From Rhodanobacter humi (GTDB lineage: Bacteria; Pseudomonadota; Gammaproteobacteria; Xanthomonadales; Rhodanobacteraceae): a DNA stretch of 64,000 nt. Under the pieces are notes generated by a model that made no database searches, was not told the DNA's origin, and was given only the letters and a program-made list of their open reading frames with translations. Location: the NCBI RefSeq assembly GCF_041107455.1, contig NZ_JBGBPY010000001.1, forward strand, positions 1,240,001 to 1,304,000, read 5' to 3'. The translations under genes were made by a program, and so were the position numbers. Position 1 is the stretch's first letter. Each line of letters opens with the position of its first letter. Positions 15,876 through 25,088 of this stretch are shown here, in pieces.

Positions 15876-17668
15876 GTGGTTCTCTCGGTTGATGTGCCGG
15901 ACAGATCCCGCGCCGGCAGTGAAAAGTGGAAACGCGCCCCGCGCTCCGGCTCGGCCTCGGCCCAGACCCGGCCGCCATGGCGGGCGAGGATGCGCCGCAC
16001 GTTGGCCAGGCCGATGCCGTTGCCGGGGAAATCCGAAGTGCGATGCAGGCGCTGGAACACGCCGAAGAGCTTGTCGGCGTACTGCATGTCGAAGCCGGCG
16101 CCGTCGTCGCTGACGGTGAACTCGTAGTCGCCGTTGCGGCCGCGCCGCACGTCCACCGCGATATGCGCGACTTCGCGCTGGCCGGTGTACTTCACCGCGT
16201 TGCCGATCAGGTTCTGCCACACCGTGCGCAGCATGTTCTCGTCGCCGACCACGATCGGCAGCGGCGCGATCGACCAGCTGATGCGCCGCCCCGGCGCCTC
16301 CGCCTCGCTCAATGCGCGCGCCTCCTCGGCCAGCGACTGCATGTCCACCGGCTGCAGGCGCAGCGCGCCGCGACCCAGGCGCGAGAACACCAGCAGGTCG
16401 TCGATCAGCTGCGCCATGCGCTGCGCCGAGTTGCCGATCACGTCGAGGTAGTGACTGCCGGTGTCGTCCACCCGCTCGCCCAGGTGCTGGCGCAGCTTGC
16501 GTGCGAAGCCGGCGATGTGGCGCAGCGGCGCGCGCAGGTCGTGCGAGACGGAGTAGCTGAACGCCTCCAGCTCGCGGTTGACGTCGGAAACCTGCGCGAC
16601 CTTGCCTTCCAGCTGGTGGTTCAGCTCGTTGACCTTCTGCTCGGCCAGCGCGCGCGCGGTGACGTCGCTCACCGTGAGCAGCAGCGCCTGCGCGTCGCTG
16701 TCCTGCTGCTGGATGCGCCGTGCGTTGATCACCACGTGGCGGTCCACGCCGTCGACGGTGCGCTGCACCAGCTCGTAGTCCCACAGCTCGCGGTTGCGCA
16801 GCAGCACGTCGTTGAGCCGCTGCAGCAGCGCGCCGTCGCTCCAGGCGCCGTCGCCGATCTGCGGCAGCGGCAGCGCGCGGTGGTGCTTCGGGTCCAGCCC
16901 GTACAGCTCGCTGAAGGCGGCGTTCACCAGCAGGCTGCGCAGCTGTTCGTCGAACAGCGCGATCGGCTCGCGCACCGCCTGCACGATCATCTGCGAGCGC
17001 AGCACCGCGCGGCCTTCGCGGGTTTCCGCCAGCAGGCGCTTGCCGATCTGCCGCTCGGAGGAGATCACCACCACGATCAGCAGCACCAGCTGCGCCAGCG
17101 CGGTGAGCCCGAGCACGAACTGGCCGCGACTCACCTGCTGCTCGACGTCGCGGGTACGGTCGACCAGCAGGCGGTCCTCGGTCTGCGCGATGCCGTCGAT
17201 CAACTCGTGCATGTGGAACAGGTCGCCGGTGTCGCGCAGCGACTGACGCGCACCGGCGGCATCGCCCTGGCGCAGCCGCACGAGCGCCTGGTCCACCAGG
17301 ATGATGCGGCCGTTGGTGACGCTCTCCAGCGCACCGATGCGCGCCTGCTGGTCGGGGTTGTCGCGGGTGAGGCCGCGCAGCTGCGCCAGCAGGGCCGGCA
17401 CCTGACTCTTCGCGCCGCCGGCGCGCTGCTCGGTCGACGGGTCGCCGTCGCCGGCGAGAATGCGATAGCTCGCCGCCTCGCTGTCGCGGATCAGGTAGGC
17501 GATGCGGTAGGTGAGCGCCTTGACCGTGCTGGCGTGGTTGAGCCAGAGGTTGGCCTGCTGCGTCTCGTCGGCCATCACCCGCGTGGCGAGATACGGCAGC
17601 ACCACGATGACGACCATCGCGAGCAGCAGACCGGCGACGCGCCAGCGCAGCAGACCCTTGACTTTCAT
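15872..17668 (-). CDS. Membrane sensor histidine kinase (CHASE3-like, PAS)
   Basis: 598 residues from the ATG at 17668, chosen because it begins directly at a basic N-terminus and membrane helix (MKVKGLLRWRVAGLLL); an upstream in-frame start would add a Pro/Arg-rich tail. Two membrane helices (about residues 10-30 and 180-200) enclose a helical CHASE3-like periplasmic domain. A PAS domain, a HisKA domain with His376 in SYSVSHDLRAPLRHI and an HATPase domain (NAVKYT, DDGAGF, GNGIGL) follow. The class resembles Cph1/bacteriophytochrome-type kinases without the photosensor. The signal sensed is unknown. It is translationally coupled to the next regulator. Confidence 0.88.
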   Translation of the reverse strand: MKVKGLLRWRVAGLLLAMVVIVVLPYLATRVMADETQQANLWLNHASTVKALTYRIAYLIRDSEAASYRILAGDGDPSTEQRAGGAKSQVPALLAQLRGLTRDNPDQQARIGALESVTNGRIILVDQALVRLRQGDAAGARQSLRDTGDLFHMHELIDGIAQTEDRLLVDRTRDVEQQVSRGQFVLGLTALAQLVLLIVVVISSERQIGKRLLAETREGRAVLRSQMIVQAVREPIALFDEQLRSLLVNAAFSELYGLDPKHHRALPLPQIGDGAWSDGALLQRLNDVLLRNRELWDYELVQRTVDGVDRHVVINARRIQQQDSDAQALLLTVSDVTARALAEQKVNELNHQLEGKVAQVSDVNRELEAFSYSVSHDLRAPLRHIAGFARKLRQHLGERVDDTGSHYLDVIGNSAQRMAQLIDDLLVFSRLGRGALRLQPVDMQSLAEEARALSEAEAPGRRISWSIAPLPIVVGDENMLRTVWQNLIGNAVKYTGQREVAHIAVDVRRGRNGDYEFTVSDDGAGFDMQYADKLFGVFQRLHRTSDFPGNGIGLANVRRILARHGGRVWAEAEPERGARFHFSLPARDLSGTSTERTT

Positions 17669-17782
17669 TGGGCAGACATCATCGGCGGCTCTCGTGCGGC
17701 GTCGCCCGGGCCGGGCCGGGCCGGGCACCGGGCTATTCTGCGCAGGTTTTGCCGCCAGCCACCAGCCCGGCACAGCGACCGC

Positions 17783-20131
17783 TCACGGCCGATAAGCGCT
17801 CATCGCCGCCGGCCGCGCCGCCACCGCCGCGCCCCACTGCCGGTTCGGCTCGGCCTGCATCGTGAAACGCAGCTCGCCGCCGGCGAGGATCTCGCCGTGG
17901 CGCAGGTAGACCCGGTCCAGCGGCTTGCCGTTCAGCGTCACCGCGCCGACGTAGGGATGCGCGTCGTCCAGATGCTCGGCCACCACGGTGAAGGTGCGGC
18001 CGTTCGGCAGGTGGATCGCCGCCTTGGGCACGAACGGCCTGCCGATCGCGTACTCGTCGCTGGCCGGCGTCACCGGATAGAAGCCCAGCGCGGTGAAGAT
18101 GTACCAGGCCGACATCTGGCCCAGGTCGTCGTTGCCGGCCAGGCCATCGGGACGCGCGGCGTACTGGCTGTCCATGATCTGCTTCAGCCTGGCTTGCGTC
18201 TTCCACGGCGCGCCGGCGTAGTCGTACAGGTAGGCGATGTGGTGGCTGGGTTCGTTGCCGTGCGCGTACCAGCCGATCAGGCCAGTGATGTCCTCCACGT
18301 TCTTGAAGTGGCCGGGATCGACCTTGGCGTCGAACAGTTCATCGAGCTTGGCGACGAATTTCGCATCGCCGCCCATCGCCGTGACCAGGCCGGCCACGTC
18401 CTGCGGCACATACCAGGAGTACTGCCAGGCGTTGCCTTCGGTGTAGTCGCTGCCGTAACCGGCGTAGGTGGGATCGAACGGGGTGCGGAACTGGCCGTTG
18501 CCGAGTTTCGCACGCATAAAGCCGGTGCCGGGATCCCAGGCATTGCGCCAGTTCGCGGCGCGCTTTTCGAACGTGGCGTAGGTGTCGTGCCGGCCCATCG
18601 CCTTCGCCATCTGCGCCAGCGACCAGTCGTCGTAGGCGTATTCCAGCGTCTTGGAGGCGGCCTCGGGCTCCTTGTCGATCGGCACGTAGCCCAGCTTCAT
18701 GTAGTCGGCGAGGTCGCCGTAGGGGCCGTAGGTAGCGCTCGCCACCATCGCCTTCAGCGCCGCCTCCGCGTCGAAGCCGCGCACGCCCTTGATGTACGCA
18801 TCGGCGATCACCGGCACCGCGTGGTAGCCGATCATGCACCAGGTTTCCAGGCCCTGGTACGCCCACACCGGCAGGATGCCGAACGGGCTGTCCTGCTGCG
18901 CCGCGATCAGCGAGCGGATGAATTGCGTGCTGAGGTCGGGCCGCAGCAGCACCATCAGCGGTTCCTCGGCGCGGTACACGTCCCACATCGACCAGCTGGA
19001 ATAGAAGTCGAAAGCCCCTTGCTTGTCCTGGGCCTTGTGCACCTGGTGGTCGGGGCCGCGGTATTCGCCGTTGACGTCCATGCTCAGCGTGGGCGCCAGC
19101 ATCGCGTGGTAGAGCGAGGTGTAGAACTGGGTGCGCTGGTCCGGCGTGCCGGACACGTCGATCGCCGACAGCGCCTTGTTCCATGCCGCGGTGGCGTCGG
19201 CACGGCGGGCGTCGAAGTCCCAGCCATTGCCGTCCTGGTCGAGGTTCGCGATCGCGTTCGCCTCGCTCACCGGGGAGATCGCCACCTTCACCAGCAGCGG
19301 CTGGGCGAGCTTGCCGAAGTCGAACACGCCTTCCAGCGCGCGACCGTTCTCGGCGTCGTGGTCCTCGGGCTGGTTGCCCGGGCCCTTGAAGCCCTTGTAG
19401 AGCACGTCCGACTCGCGGTCGTACAGCGTGCGCGAGACCATCGGCCGGTTGAAGCGCATCGCGAAACACAGCTCGCGCCCCGGCGCCCAGCCGCGGGTGG
19501 TGCGGCAGCCGCTGACGGTGCCGTCGGCGCGCACGCGCAGGCGCGACCACAGCACCTTGCCGGGGTAGTCGTAGATGCTGGGGCGCAGGTCGAGCAGCAG
19601 GTGCGCGGGCCGATCCTTGGGGAAGGTGTAGCGGTGCCAGCCGATGCGCGTCGAGGCGGTCAGCTCCGCGCGCACGCCGTAGTCGGACAGCGTCACCGCG
19701 TAGTAGCCGGCCTGCTCCACTTCGCTGGCGTGGCTGAAGCGCGAGCGGTAGCCGCTGCCCGGCTTCGCGGGATCGCCCGGGTCCAGCTTCACGTCGCCCG
19801 CGATCGGCATCACCAGCACGTCACCCAGGTCCGAATGACCGGAGCCGGAGAAGTGGGTGTGCGAGAACCCCATGATGGTGGGATCGCCGTACTGGTAGCC
19901 GGCCGCCCACTTGTAGGCGTGCTTGAAGTCCGGCATCGCGGTGTCGGGCGAGAGCTGGATCATCCCGAACGGCACGGTGGCGCCGGGGAAGGTGTGGCCG
20001 TCGCCGCCGGTGCCGATGCGCGGATCGACCTCGGCCGCATGGCCGTTCGCCGCCACCGCGCCGGTGGAGCACAGGACCAGGCTGGCGGCCAGCGCGAACA
20101 TCAGCCATGCCTGCGGAGCGTGCTGCTTCAT
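17783..20131 (-). CDS. GH92 alpha-mannosidase, exported
   Basis: 782 residues. The start at 20131 follows GGAAGG and opens a Sec signal peptide ending at GAVAA; an upstream in-frame start would run into the promoter. GH92 hallmarks are GTGGDGHTFPGA, GFSHTHFSGSGHSD, GNEPSHH and GNDDLGQMSAWY, where the paired acids act as base in characterised calcium-dependent members. GH92 enzymes remove terminal alpha-mannose (1,2-, 1,3- or 1,4-linked). It is divergent from the LacI regulator with an operator-like site between them. Confidence 0.92.
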   Translation of the reverse strand: MKQHAPQAWLMFALAASLVLCSTGAVAANGHAAEVDPRIGTGGDGHTFPGATVPFGMIQLSPDTAMPDFKHAYKWAAGYQYGDPTIMGFSHTHFSGSGHSDLGDVLVMPIAGDVKLDPGDPAKPGSGYRSRFSHASEVEQAGYYAVTLSDYGVRAELTASTRIGWHRYTFPKDRPAHLLLDLRPSIYDYPGKVLWSRLRVRADGTVSGCRTTRGWAPGRELCFAMRFNRPMVSRTLYDRESDVLYKGFKGPGNQPEDHDAENGRALEGVFDFGKLAQPLLVKVAISPVSEANAIANLDQDGNGWDFDARRADATAAWNKALSAIDVSGTPDQRTQFYTSLYHAMLAPTLSMDVNGEYRGPDHQVHKAQDKQGAFDFYSSWSMWDVYRAEEPLMVLLRPDLSTQFIRSLIAAQQDSPFGILPVWAYQGLETWCMIGYHAVPVIADAYIKGVRGFDAEAALKAMVASATYGPYGDLADYMKLGYVPIDKEPEAASKTLEYAYDDWSLAQMAKAMGRHDTYATFEKRAANWRNAWDPGTGFMRAKLGNGQFRTPFDPTYAGYGSDYTEGNAWQYSWYVPQDVAGLVTAMGGDAKFVAKLDELFDAKVDPGHFKNVEDITGLIGWYAHGNEPSHHIAYLYDYAGAPWKTQARLKQIMDSQYAARPDGLAGNDDLGQMSAWYIFTALGFYPVTPASDEYAIGRPFVPKAAIHLPNGRTFTVVAEHLDDAHPYVGAVTLNGKPLDRVYLRHGEILAGGELRFTMQAEPNRQWGAAVAARPAAMSAYRP

Positions 20132-20154
20132 GGACCTTCCCCTTGCATCAAAAT

Positions 20155-20168
20155 TTGGATCGTTCCAA
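20155..20168. promoter_or_regulatory. LacI-type operator, GH92 side
   Basis: TTGGATCGTTCCAA, a near-perfect palindrome about 24 bases upstream of the GH92 ATG. I used it as the reference for the other sites. Confidence 0.65.
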
Positions 20169-20245
20169 GCTGCAGACGCTAACACCGGGGCACGCACCGG
20201 TGCATGTTGCAACGCGGAAGCATCCGCGGCACGCTTCCGGTACAT

Positions 20246-20259
20246 TTTGATCGTTCCAA
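20246..20259. promoter_or_regulatory. LacI-type operator, lacI side
   Basis: TTTGATCGTTCCAA, 13 of 14 bases identical to the site at 20155, about 18 bases before the LacI ATG. It suggests autoregulation. Confidence 0.65.
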
Positions 20260-20277
20260 TCGCCCACGACGACGAGC

Positions 20278-21336
20278 ATGGCCACGGACAGCACGCCTCA
20301 CGCCAATCGCAAGGTTACCCTCGCCGACATCGCCGCAGGCTGCGATGTGTCACGCGCCACGGTCTCACTGGTGCTGCGCGGCAGCCCCTTGGTGAACAAG
20401 CTCACCCGTGCCCGGGTGGAAGAAGAGCTGCGCCGGCAAGGGTACGTGTACAACCGCGCCGCCGCCAACCTGCGCCGGCGCACCTCGTCCAGCATCGCAC
20501 TGGTGCTGAACGACCTCGCCAATCCGTTCTTCGCCGAGTTTGCCACGGGCGTGGACGAGGCGCTGGGCGGCGCCGGCTACATCACCCTGCTCGGCAGCAC
20601 CGGCGAATCGGTCGCGCGCGAACAGGCGGTGCTCGCCTCGCTGCTCGAACACGACCCGGCCGGCATCATCCTCTCGCCCGCCGAGGGCAGCGACGCCGGC
20701 AGCGTGCTGCGGACGATCGGCTTGCGCACGCCGATGGTGCTGTTCAACCGCGAGCTCGGCGGCAAGGCCTCGCCCGAGGCGCCCTGGGACCGGCTGATGC
20801 TGGACAACCAGCGCGGCGCGCGACTGGCCACCGAGCACCTGATCGCGCTGGGCCAGCAGCGCATCGCGTTCTTCGGCGGCCACGCCAGCTCCAGCTCCTG
20901 CCAGCAGCGCCACGCCGGCTACGTCGAGGCCATGAAGGCGGCGGGCCTGACCATCGAACCGCACTGGCGCATCGAATGCGCGCCGAACCGCGTGGACGCG
21001 GCGGCGCAATGCGGCGCGCTGTTCTTCGACGCGCCCGCACCCACCGCGGCGGTCTGCTACAACGACGCGGTGGCGCTGGGCCTGATGCTGGGCCTGTACC
21101 AGCGCGGCATCCGGCCGGGCCGCGATTTCGCCGTCACCGGCTTCGACGACATCGCCGAAGCCGGACTCAGCGCACCGCCGCTCACCACGCTCGCCTCCAC
21201 GCCGCGTGCGCGCGGTCGCCAGGCCGCCGAACTGCTGCTGCAGCGGCTGCGCGACCCGCAGGCGCCGGCGCAACGCACCGTGGTCCCGGTGCAACTGGTG
21301 GTGCGCGGCAGCAGCTGTCCGCCACCCAGCGCCTGA
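20278..21336 (+). CDS. LacI-family transcriptional regulator
   Basis: 352 residues. The N-terminal helix-turn-helix is VTLADIAAGCDVSRATVSLVL at residues 13-33, followed by the hinge YNRAAANLRRRTSS. The periplasmic-binding-type core is complete (NPFFAEFATGVDEAL, GFDDIAEAG, PPLTTL). Regulators of this kind bind paired half-sites and release DNA on binding a sugar. Position at the head of a transporter-kinase-isomerase operon, opposite a GH92 gene, suggests the inducer is mannose, a mannoside or fructose. Matching sites upstream of several glycosidase units suggest it controls the whole locus. Confidence 0.92.
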   Translation: MATDSTPHANRKVTLADIAAGCDVSRATVSLVLRGSPLVNKLTRARVEEELRRQGYVYNRAAANLRRRTSSSIALVLNDLANPFFAEFATGVDEALGGAGYITLLGSTGESVAREQAVLASLLEHDPAGIILSPAEGSDAGSVLRTIGLRTPMVLFNRELGGKASPEAPWDRLMLDNQRGARLATEHLIALGQQRIAFFGGHASSSSCQQRHAGYVEAMKAAGLTIEPHWRIECAPNRVDAAAQCGALFFDAPAPTAAVCYNDAVALGLMLGLYQRGIRPGRDFAVTGFDDIAEAGLSAPPLTTLASTPRARGRQAAELLLQRLRDPQAPAQRTVVPVQLVVRGSSCPPPSA

Positions 21337-21365
21337 GCGCACAGCTTCCTACAGAGGGGAACCGC

Positions 21366-22685
21366 ATGGCCTTCACCGCACCACTACCGACCACCACCGC
21401 GGGCACGGGCGCCGACAGCGGCCGTTACACCGACTACCCCGGCGCGCTGGCGGCGACCACCGCGGTGTTCTTCATGTGGGGCTTCCTCACCGCGTTGAAC
21501 GACAGCCTGATCCCGCACCTCAAGGCGGTGTTCGAGTTGAACTACACCCGCGCGATGCTGGTGCAGTTCACCTTCTTCGGCGCGTACTTCCTGATGTCGC
21601 TGCCTTCGGGCCGGCTGGTGGCGCACCTGGGCTTCAAGCGCGGTATGGTGGCCGGGCTGGCCATCGCCGGCGTGGGCGCGGCGGCGTTCTGGCCCGCCGC
21701 GCAGTGGCACAGCTATCCCTTGTTCCTCAGCGCGCTGTTCGTGCTGGCCACCGGCATCACCGTGCTGCAGGTGGCGGCCAACCCCTACGTGGCCCTGCTC
21801 GGGCCGCCGCGCACCGGTTCCAGCCGACTCACCCTGGCGCAGGCACTGAACTCGCTGGGCACCACGCTGGCGCCGTTGTTCGGCGGCTGGCTGATCCTCT
21901 CCAACACCGTGCTGGGCAGCGCGCAGGTGACGGCATTGCCGGCGGCGGAGCAACTGGCCTACCGCACCCACGAGGCGCAATCGGTGCAGGGGCCGTACAT
22001 CGGCCTGGCGCTGGTGCTGGTGCTGCTGGCGGTGATCGTGGGCCTGTTCCGCCTGCCCGCGCTGGCCGAGAACACCGAGCAGGCCGACCGCGAGAAGCAC
22101 ACCCTGCTCGACGCGCTGCGCCAACCGCACGTGAAGTTCGGCGTGCTGGCGATCTTCTTCTATGTGGGCGCCGAGGTGTCGATCGGCAGCTTCCTGGTGA
22201 ACTATCTGTCGCAGCCGGAGATCGGCCACATCAGCGAGCAGCAGGCCTCGCACTACGTGGCGTGGTACTGGGGCGGCGCGATGGTCGGCCGGCTGGCCGG
22301 CTCGGCGCTGCTGGCGTGGCTGGATCCGCGCAAGTTGCTGGCGGCATTCGCCCTGATCGCCGGCGCGCTGGTGCTGACCAGCATGCTCACCCATGGCGAC
22401 GTGGCGATGGTCAGCATCATCGCCGTGGGCCTGTTCAACTCGATCATGTTCCCCACCATCTTCGCGCTCGGCATCGAGCGGCTGGGACCGCTCACCGACA
22501 AGGCGTCGAGCCTGCTGATCATGGCCATCGTGGGCGGCGCGCTGGTGCCGCTGGCGCAAGGCTTCCTGGCCGACCACATCGGCATCCAGCATGCCTTCGT
22601 GCTGCCGCTGCTGTGCTACGCCTACATCGTTTTCTACGGTCGCCGCGGCTCGAAGGTTCGCGACATCGCTACCGATCCAAGGTAA
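21366..22685 (+). CDS. MFS sugar transporter, FucP/GluP type
   Basis: 439 residues; the start follows AGAGGGG. Twelve membrane helices are apparent, with FucP-family features FFMWGFLTALNDSLIPHLK near residue 33 and QVAANPYVALLG near 140. The family comprises proton symporters for fucose, glucose/galactose or mannose. It lies 29 bases after lacI and 9 bases before the sugar kinase. Uptake of mannose (or fucose) released by the nearby glycosidases is the likely role. Confidence 0.88.
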   Translation: MAFTAPLPTTTAGTGADSGRYTDYPGALAATTAVFFMWGFLTALNDSLIPHLKAVFELNYTRAMLVQFTFFGAYFLMSLPSGRLVAHLGFKRGMVAGLAIAGVGAAAFWPAAQWHSYPLFLSALFVLATGITVLQVAANPYVALLGPPRTGSSRLTLAQALNSLGTTLAPLFGGWLILSNTVLGSAQVTALPAAEQLAYRTHEAQSVQGPYIGLALVLVLLAVIVGLFRLPALAENTEQADREKHTLLDALRQPHVKFGVLAIFFYVGAEVSIGSFLVNYLSQPEIGHISEQQASHYVAWYWGGAMVGRLAGSALLAWLDPRKLLAAFALIAGALVLTSMLTHGDVAMVSIIAVGLFNSIMFPTIFALGIERLGPLTDKASSLLIMAIVGGALVPLAQGFLADHIGIQHAFVLPLLCYAYIVFYGRRGSKVRDIATDPR

Positions 22686-22694
22686 TCCCGTCCC

Positions 22695-23669
22695 ATGCAT
22701 TCCATCCTCTGCTTCGGCGAAGCACTGATCGATTTCCACGCCGAGGGCCGCGATCCGCACGGCTACCCACGCGCCTTCGTGCCGTTCGCCGGCGGCGCCC
22801 CCGCCAACGTGGCGGTGGCGGTGGCGAAGCTCGGCGGCACCGCGCGCTTCGCCGGCATGCTGGGCACCGACCTGTTCGGCGACCTGCTGCTGGACAGCCT
22901 GCAGCACGCCGGCGTGGACACCCGCGACGTGGCGCGCACCGGCGAGGCGAACACCGCGCTGGCCTTCGTGGCGCTGGACGCTCACGGCGAACGCAGCTTC
23001 AGCTTCTATCGCCCGCCCTCGGCCGACCTGCTGTTCCGTCCCGAACACTTCCGCGCCGATGCGTTCGCCGATACCGCGGTGTTCCACGTCTGCTCCAACA
23101 GCATGACCGAACCCGACGCCGCGGAAACCACGCGCGAGGGCATGCGCCGCGCGCATGCCGCCGGCGCGCTGGTGAGCTTCGACCTCAACCTGCGCCCTGC
23201 GCTGTGGCCGCTCGACGTGGATGCGCGCCCCCGGGTCTGGCCGGCGCTGGAACTGGCCGACCTGGTGAAGCTCAGCGCCGAGGAATTCGCCTGGCTGGCC
23301 GTGGACGGCGAAGCCGCCGTGCTCGAACGCCTGTGGCAAGGCCACACGCGCCTGCTGGTGGTCACCGACGGCCCCAATCCCCTGCGCTGGTTCCACCCCG
23401 ATGCCGAGGGCGAACTGCCGGCCTACCGCGTGCCGGCGGTGGACAGCACCGCGGCCGGCGACGCCTTCGTCGGCGGCCTGCTGCAGCAGCTGGCCGAGCA
23501 GGAAATCGGCGCCGCCGGACTCGACAACCTGGTCAGCATGCTGCCGCGCCTGCACGCCACCCTGCGCCATGCCGCCGCCGCCGGCGCGCTGGCGGTGACC
23601 CGGCAAGGCTCGTTCGCCTCGTTGCCGACCACCGACGAAGTCCACGCCTTCATGGCATCCCACGCCTGA
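22695..23669 (+). CDS. PfkB-family sugar kinase, probable fructokinase
   Basis: 324 residues. PfkB signatures are GGAPANVAVAVAKLG near residue 33 and the ATP/anion-hole motif DSTAAGDAFVGGLL near 250 with its catalytic Asp. FGEALIDF at the N-terminus is typical of fructokinases. The downstream isomerase would turn mannose into fructose, so fructose is the logical substrate, giving fructose-6-phosphate. Operon spacing is tight on both sides. Confidence 0.88.
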   Translation: MHSILCFGEALIDFHAEGRDPHGYPRAFVPFAGGAPANVAVAVAKLGGTARFAGMLGTDLFGDLLLDSLQHAGVDTRDVARTGEANTALAFVALDAHGERSFSFYRPPSADLLFRPEHFRADAFADTAVFHVCSNSMTEPDAAETTREGMRRAHAAGALVSFDLNLRPALWPLDVDARPRVWPALELADLVKLSAEEFAWLAVDGEAAVLERLWQGHTRLLVVTDGPNPLRWFHPDAEGELPAYRVPAVDSTAAGDAFVGGLLQQLAEQEIGAAGLDNLVSMLPRLHATLRHAAAAGALAVTRQGSFASLPTTDEVHAFMASHA

Positions 23670-23680
23670 GTCCTGCATCC

Positions 23681-24919
23681 ATGAGTCATGTCTTGCCCGC
23701 CACGCCGCTGCCCGATTTCCGCTCGCCCGCCTTCCTGCGTCGGCACATCGCCGACACCATGGCGTTCTACCACCCGCACGCGATCGACCCGGCCGGCGGT
23801 TTCTTCCACTACTACAAGGACGACGGCGCGATCTACGACCGCAGCCATCGCCACCTGGTGAGCAGCACGCGCTTCGTCTTCAACTACGCGATGGCCGCGC
23901 TGGAGTTCGGCGCGGACGCGCAGCTCGCCGCCGAATACCGCGACGCCCTGCAGCACGGCCTGCGCTACCTGCGCGACGCGCACCACAACCCGCAGACCGG
24001 CGGCTACGCTTGGACGATACGCGACGGCCAGCCGGAAGACCGCACCAACCACGCCTACGGCATCGCCTTCGTGCTGCTGGCTTATGCCAGCGCACGCAAG
24101 GCCGGCGTCGCCGAAGCCGCCGCGTGGATGGACGAAACGTGGGAACTGCTGGAACGCCGGTTCTGGGACGCCGAGGCCGGCCTGTACCGCGACGAGGCCG
24201 ACGCCGACTGGCACTTCAGCGGCTACCGCGGCCAGAACGCGAACATGCACATGTGCGAGGCGATGCTGGCCGCCTACCAGGCCAGCGACGAGCCGCGCTA
24301 CCTCGACCGTGCACTCACGCTCGCCGACCACATGACGCGCCGCCAGGCCGCGCTCGCCGACGGCCTGGTGTGGGAACACTACGACGCCGAGTGGCGCATC
24401 GACTGGGACTACAACCGCGACAACCCCAAGCACCTGTTCCGCCCCTGGGGCTTCCAGCCCGGCCACCAGACCGAGTGGGCCAAGCTGCTGCTGATCCTCG
24501 AACCGCTGCTGCTGGAACGCAACCGCGAGGAGCGCTGGCTGCTGCCGACCGCCCGCCACCTGTTCGACACCGCGGTGAAGCATGCCTGGGACGAGGCGCA
24601 CGGCGGCCTGTGCTACGGCTTCGCGCCCGACGGCCAAGTGTGCGACGACGACAAGTACTTCTGGGTGCAGGCCGAGTCGCTGGCTGCCGCCGCCCTGCTG
24701 CACGCACGCACCGGCGACGCCGGCTACGCCGCGTGGTACGACAAGCTGTGGGCCTACTCGTGGCAGCACTTCGTCGACCACGAGTACGGCGCGTGGTATC
24801 GCATCCTCACGGTCGACAACCGCAAGTACAGCGACGAGAAGAGTCCCGCCGGCAAGGTGGATTACCACACCATGGGCGCCTGCCACGAGCTGCTGCAGCT
24901 GTACGGCCCGGCAGCCTGA
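23681..24919 (+). CDS. AGE-family isomerase, probable D-mannose isomerase
   Basis: 412 residues with an (alpha/alpha)6-barrel AGE fold. Conserved features include RFVFNYAMA, NHAYGIAFVLLAYA, GYRGQNANMHMCEAMLAAY, the H-Q motif in FQPGHQTEWAKLLL, and FWVQAESLAAAALL. Members are N-acylglucosamine 2-epimerases or mannose/fructose isomerases. A fructokinase upstream and no amino-sugar genes nearby favour mannose to fructose. It is the last gene of the lacI operon and is followed by a clear terminator. Confidence 0.87.
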   Translation: MSHVLPATPLPDFRSPAFLRRHIADTMAFYHPHAIDPAGGFFHYYKDDGAIYDRSHRHLVSSTRFVFNYAMAALEFGADAQLAAEYRDALQHGLRYLRDAHHNPQTGGYAWTIRDGQPEDRTNHAYGIAFVLLAYASARKAGVAEAAAWMDETWELLERRFWDAEAGLYRDEADADWHFSGYRGQNANMHMCEAMLAAYQASDEPRYLDRALTLADHMTRRQAALADGLVWEHYDAEWRIDWDYNRDNPKHLFRPWGFQPGHQTEWAKLLLILEPLLLERNREERWLLPTARHLFDTAVKHAWDEAHGGLCYGFAPDGQVCDDDKYFWVQAESLAAAALLHARTGDAGYAAWYDKLWAYSWQHFVDHEYGAWYRILTVDNRKYSDEKSPAGKVDYHTMGACHELLQLYGPAA

Positions 24920-24938
24920 GCCCGACAGCATTCCCCTG

Positions 24939-24966
24939 CGCGCCGCGCACTGCGGCGCGTTTTTTT
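24939..24966 (+). terminator. Rho-independent terminator of the lacI operon
   Basis: Stem CGCGCCG / CGGCGCG with loop CGCACTG, followed by seven Ts. Confidence 0.9.
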
Positions 24967-25033
24967 GTGCCGGCGATTTGCACGCGTCGCGTCAGCGATG
25001 GCCCGAAGGGCGACCGCCAAGGATGGTGGTCGC

Positions 25034-25061
25034 AAAAAAAGCCCCGGCCGAAGCCGGGGCT
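25034..25061 (-). terminator. Rho-independent terminator of the TonB receptor gene
   Basis: On the minus strand, stem AGCCCCGGC / GCCGGGGCT around a TTCG loop, followed by seven Ts. Confidence 0.9.
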
Positions 25062-25088
25062 GGGGGAACAAGCTCAACCTGAGAGGGA

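Noticed and set aside
17706-17727. GGGCC tandem repeats between the sensor kinase and GH92 genes
   Set aside because: About four units only; could be simple slippage, with no sign of function.
15926-20182. Very long antisense open frame (over 1400 codons) opposite the kinase and GH92 genes
   Set aside because: It mirrors the codon structure of high-GC genes on the other strand and its product is low in complexity (His/Gln/Arg-rich). Many similar frames in the window were rejected for the same reason.
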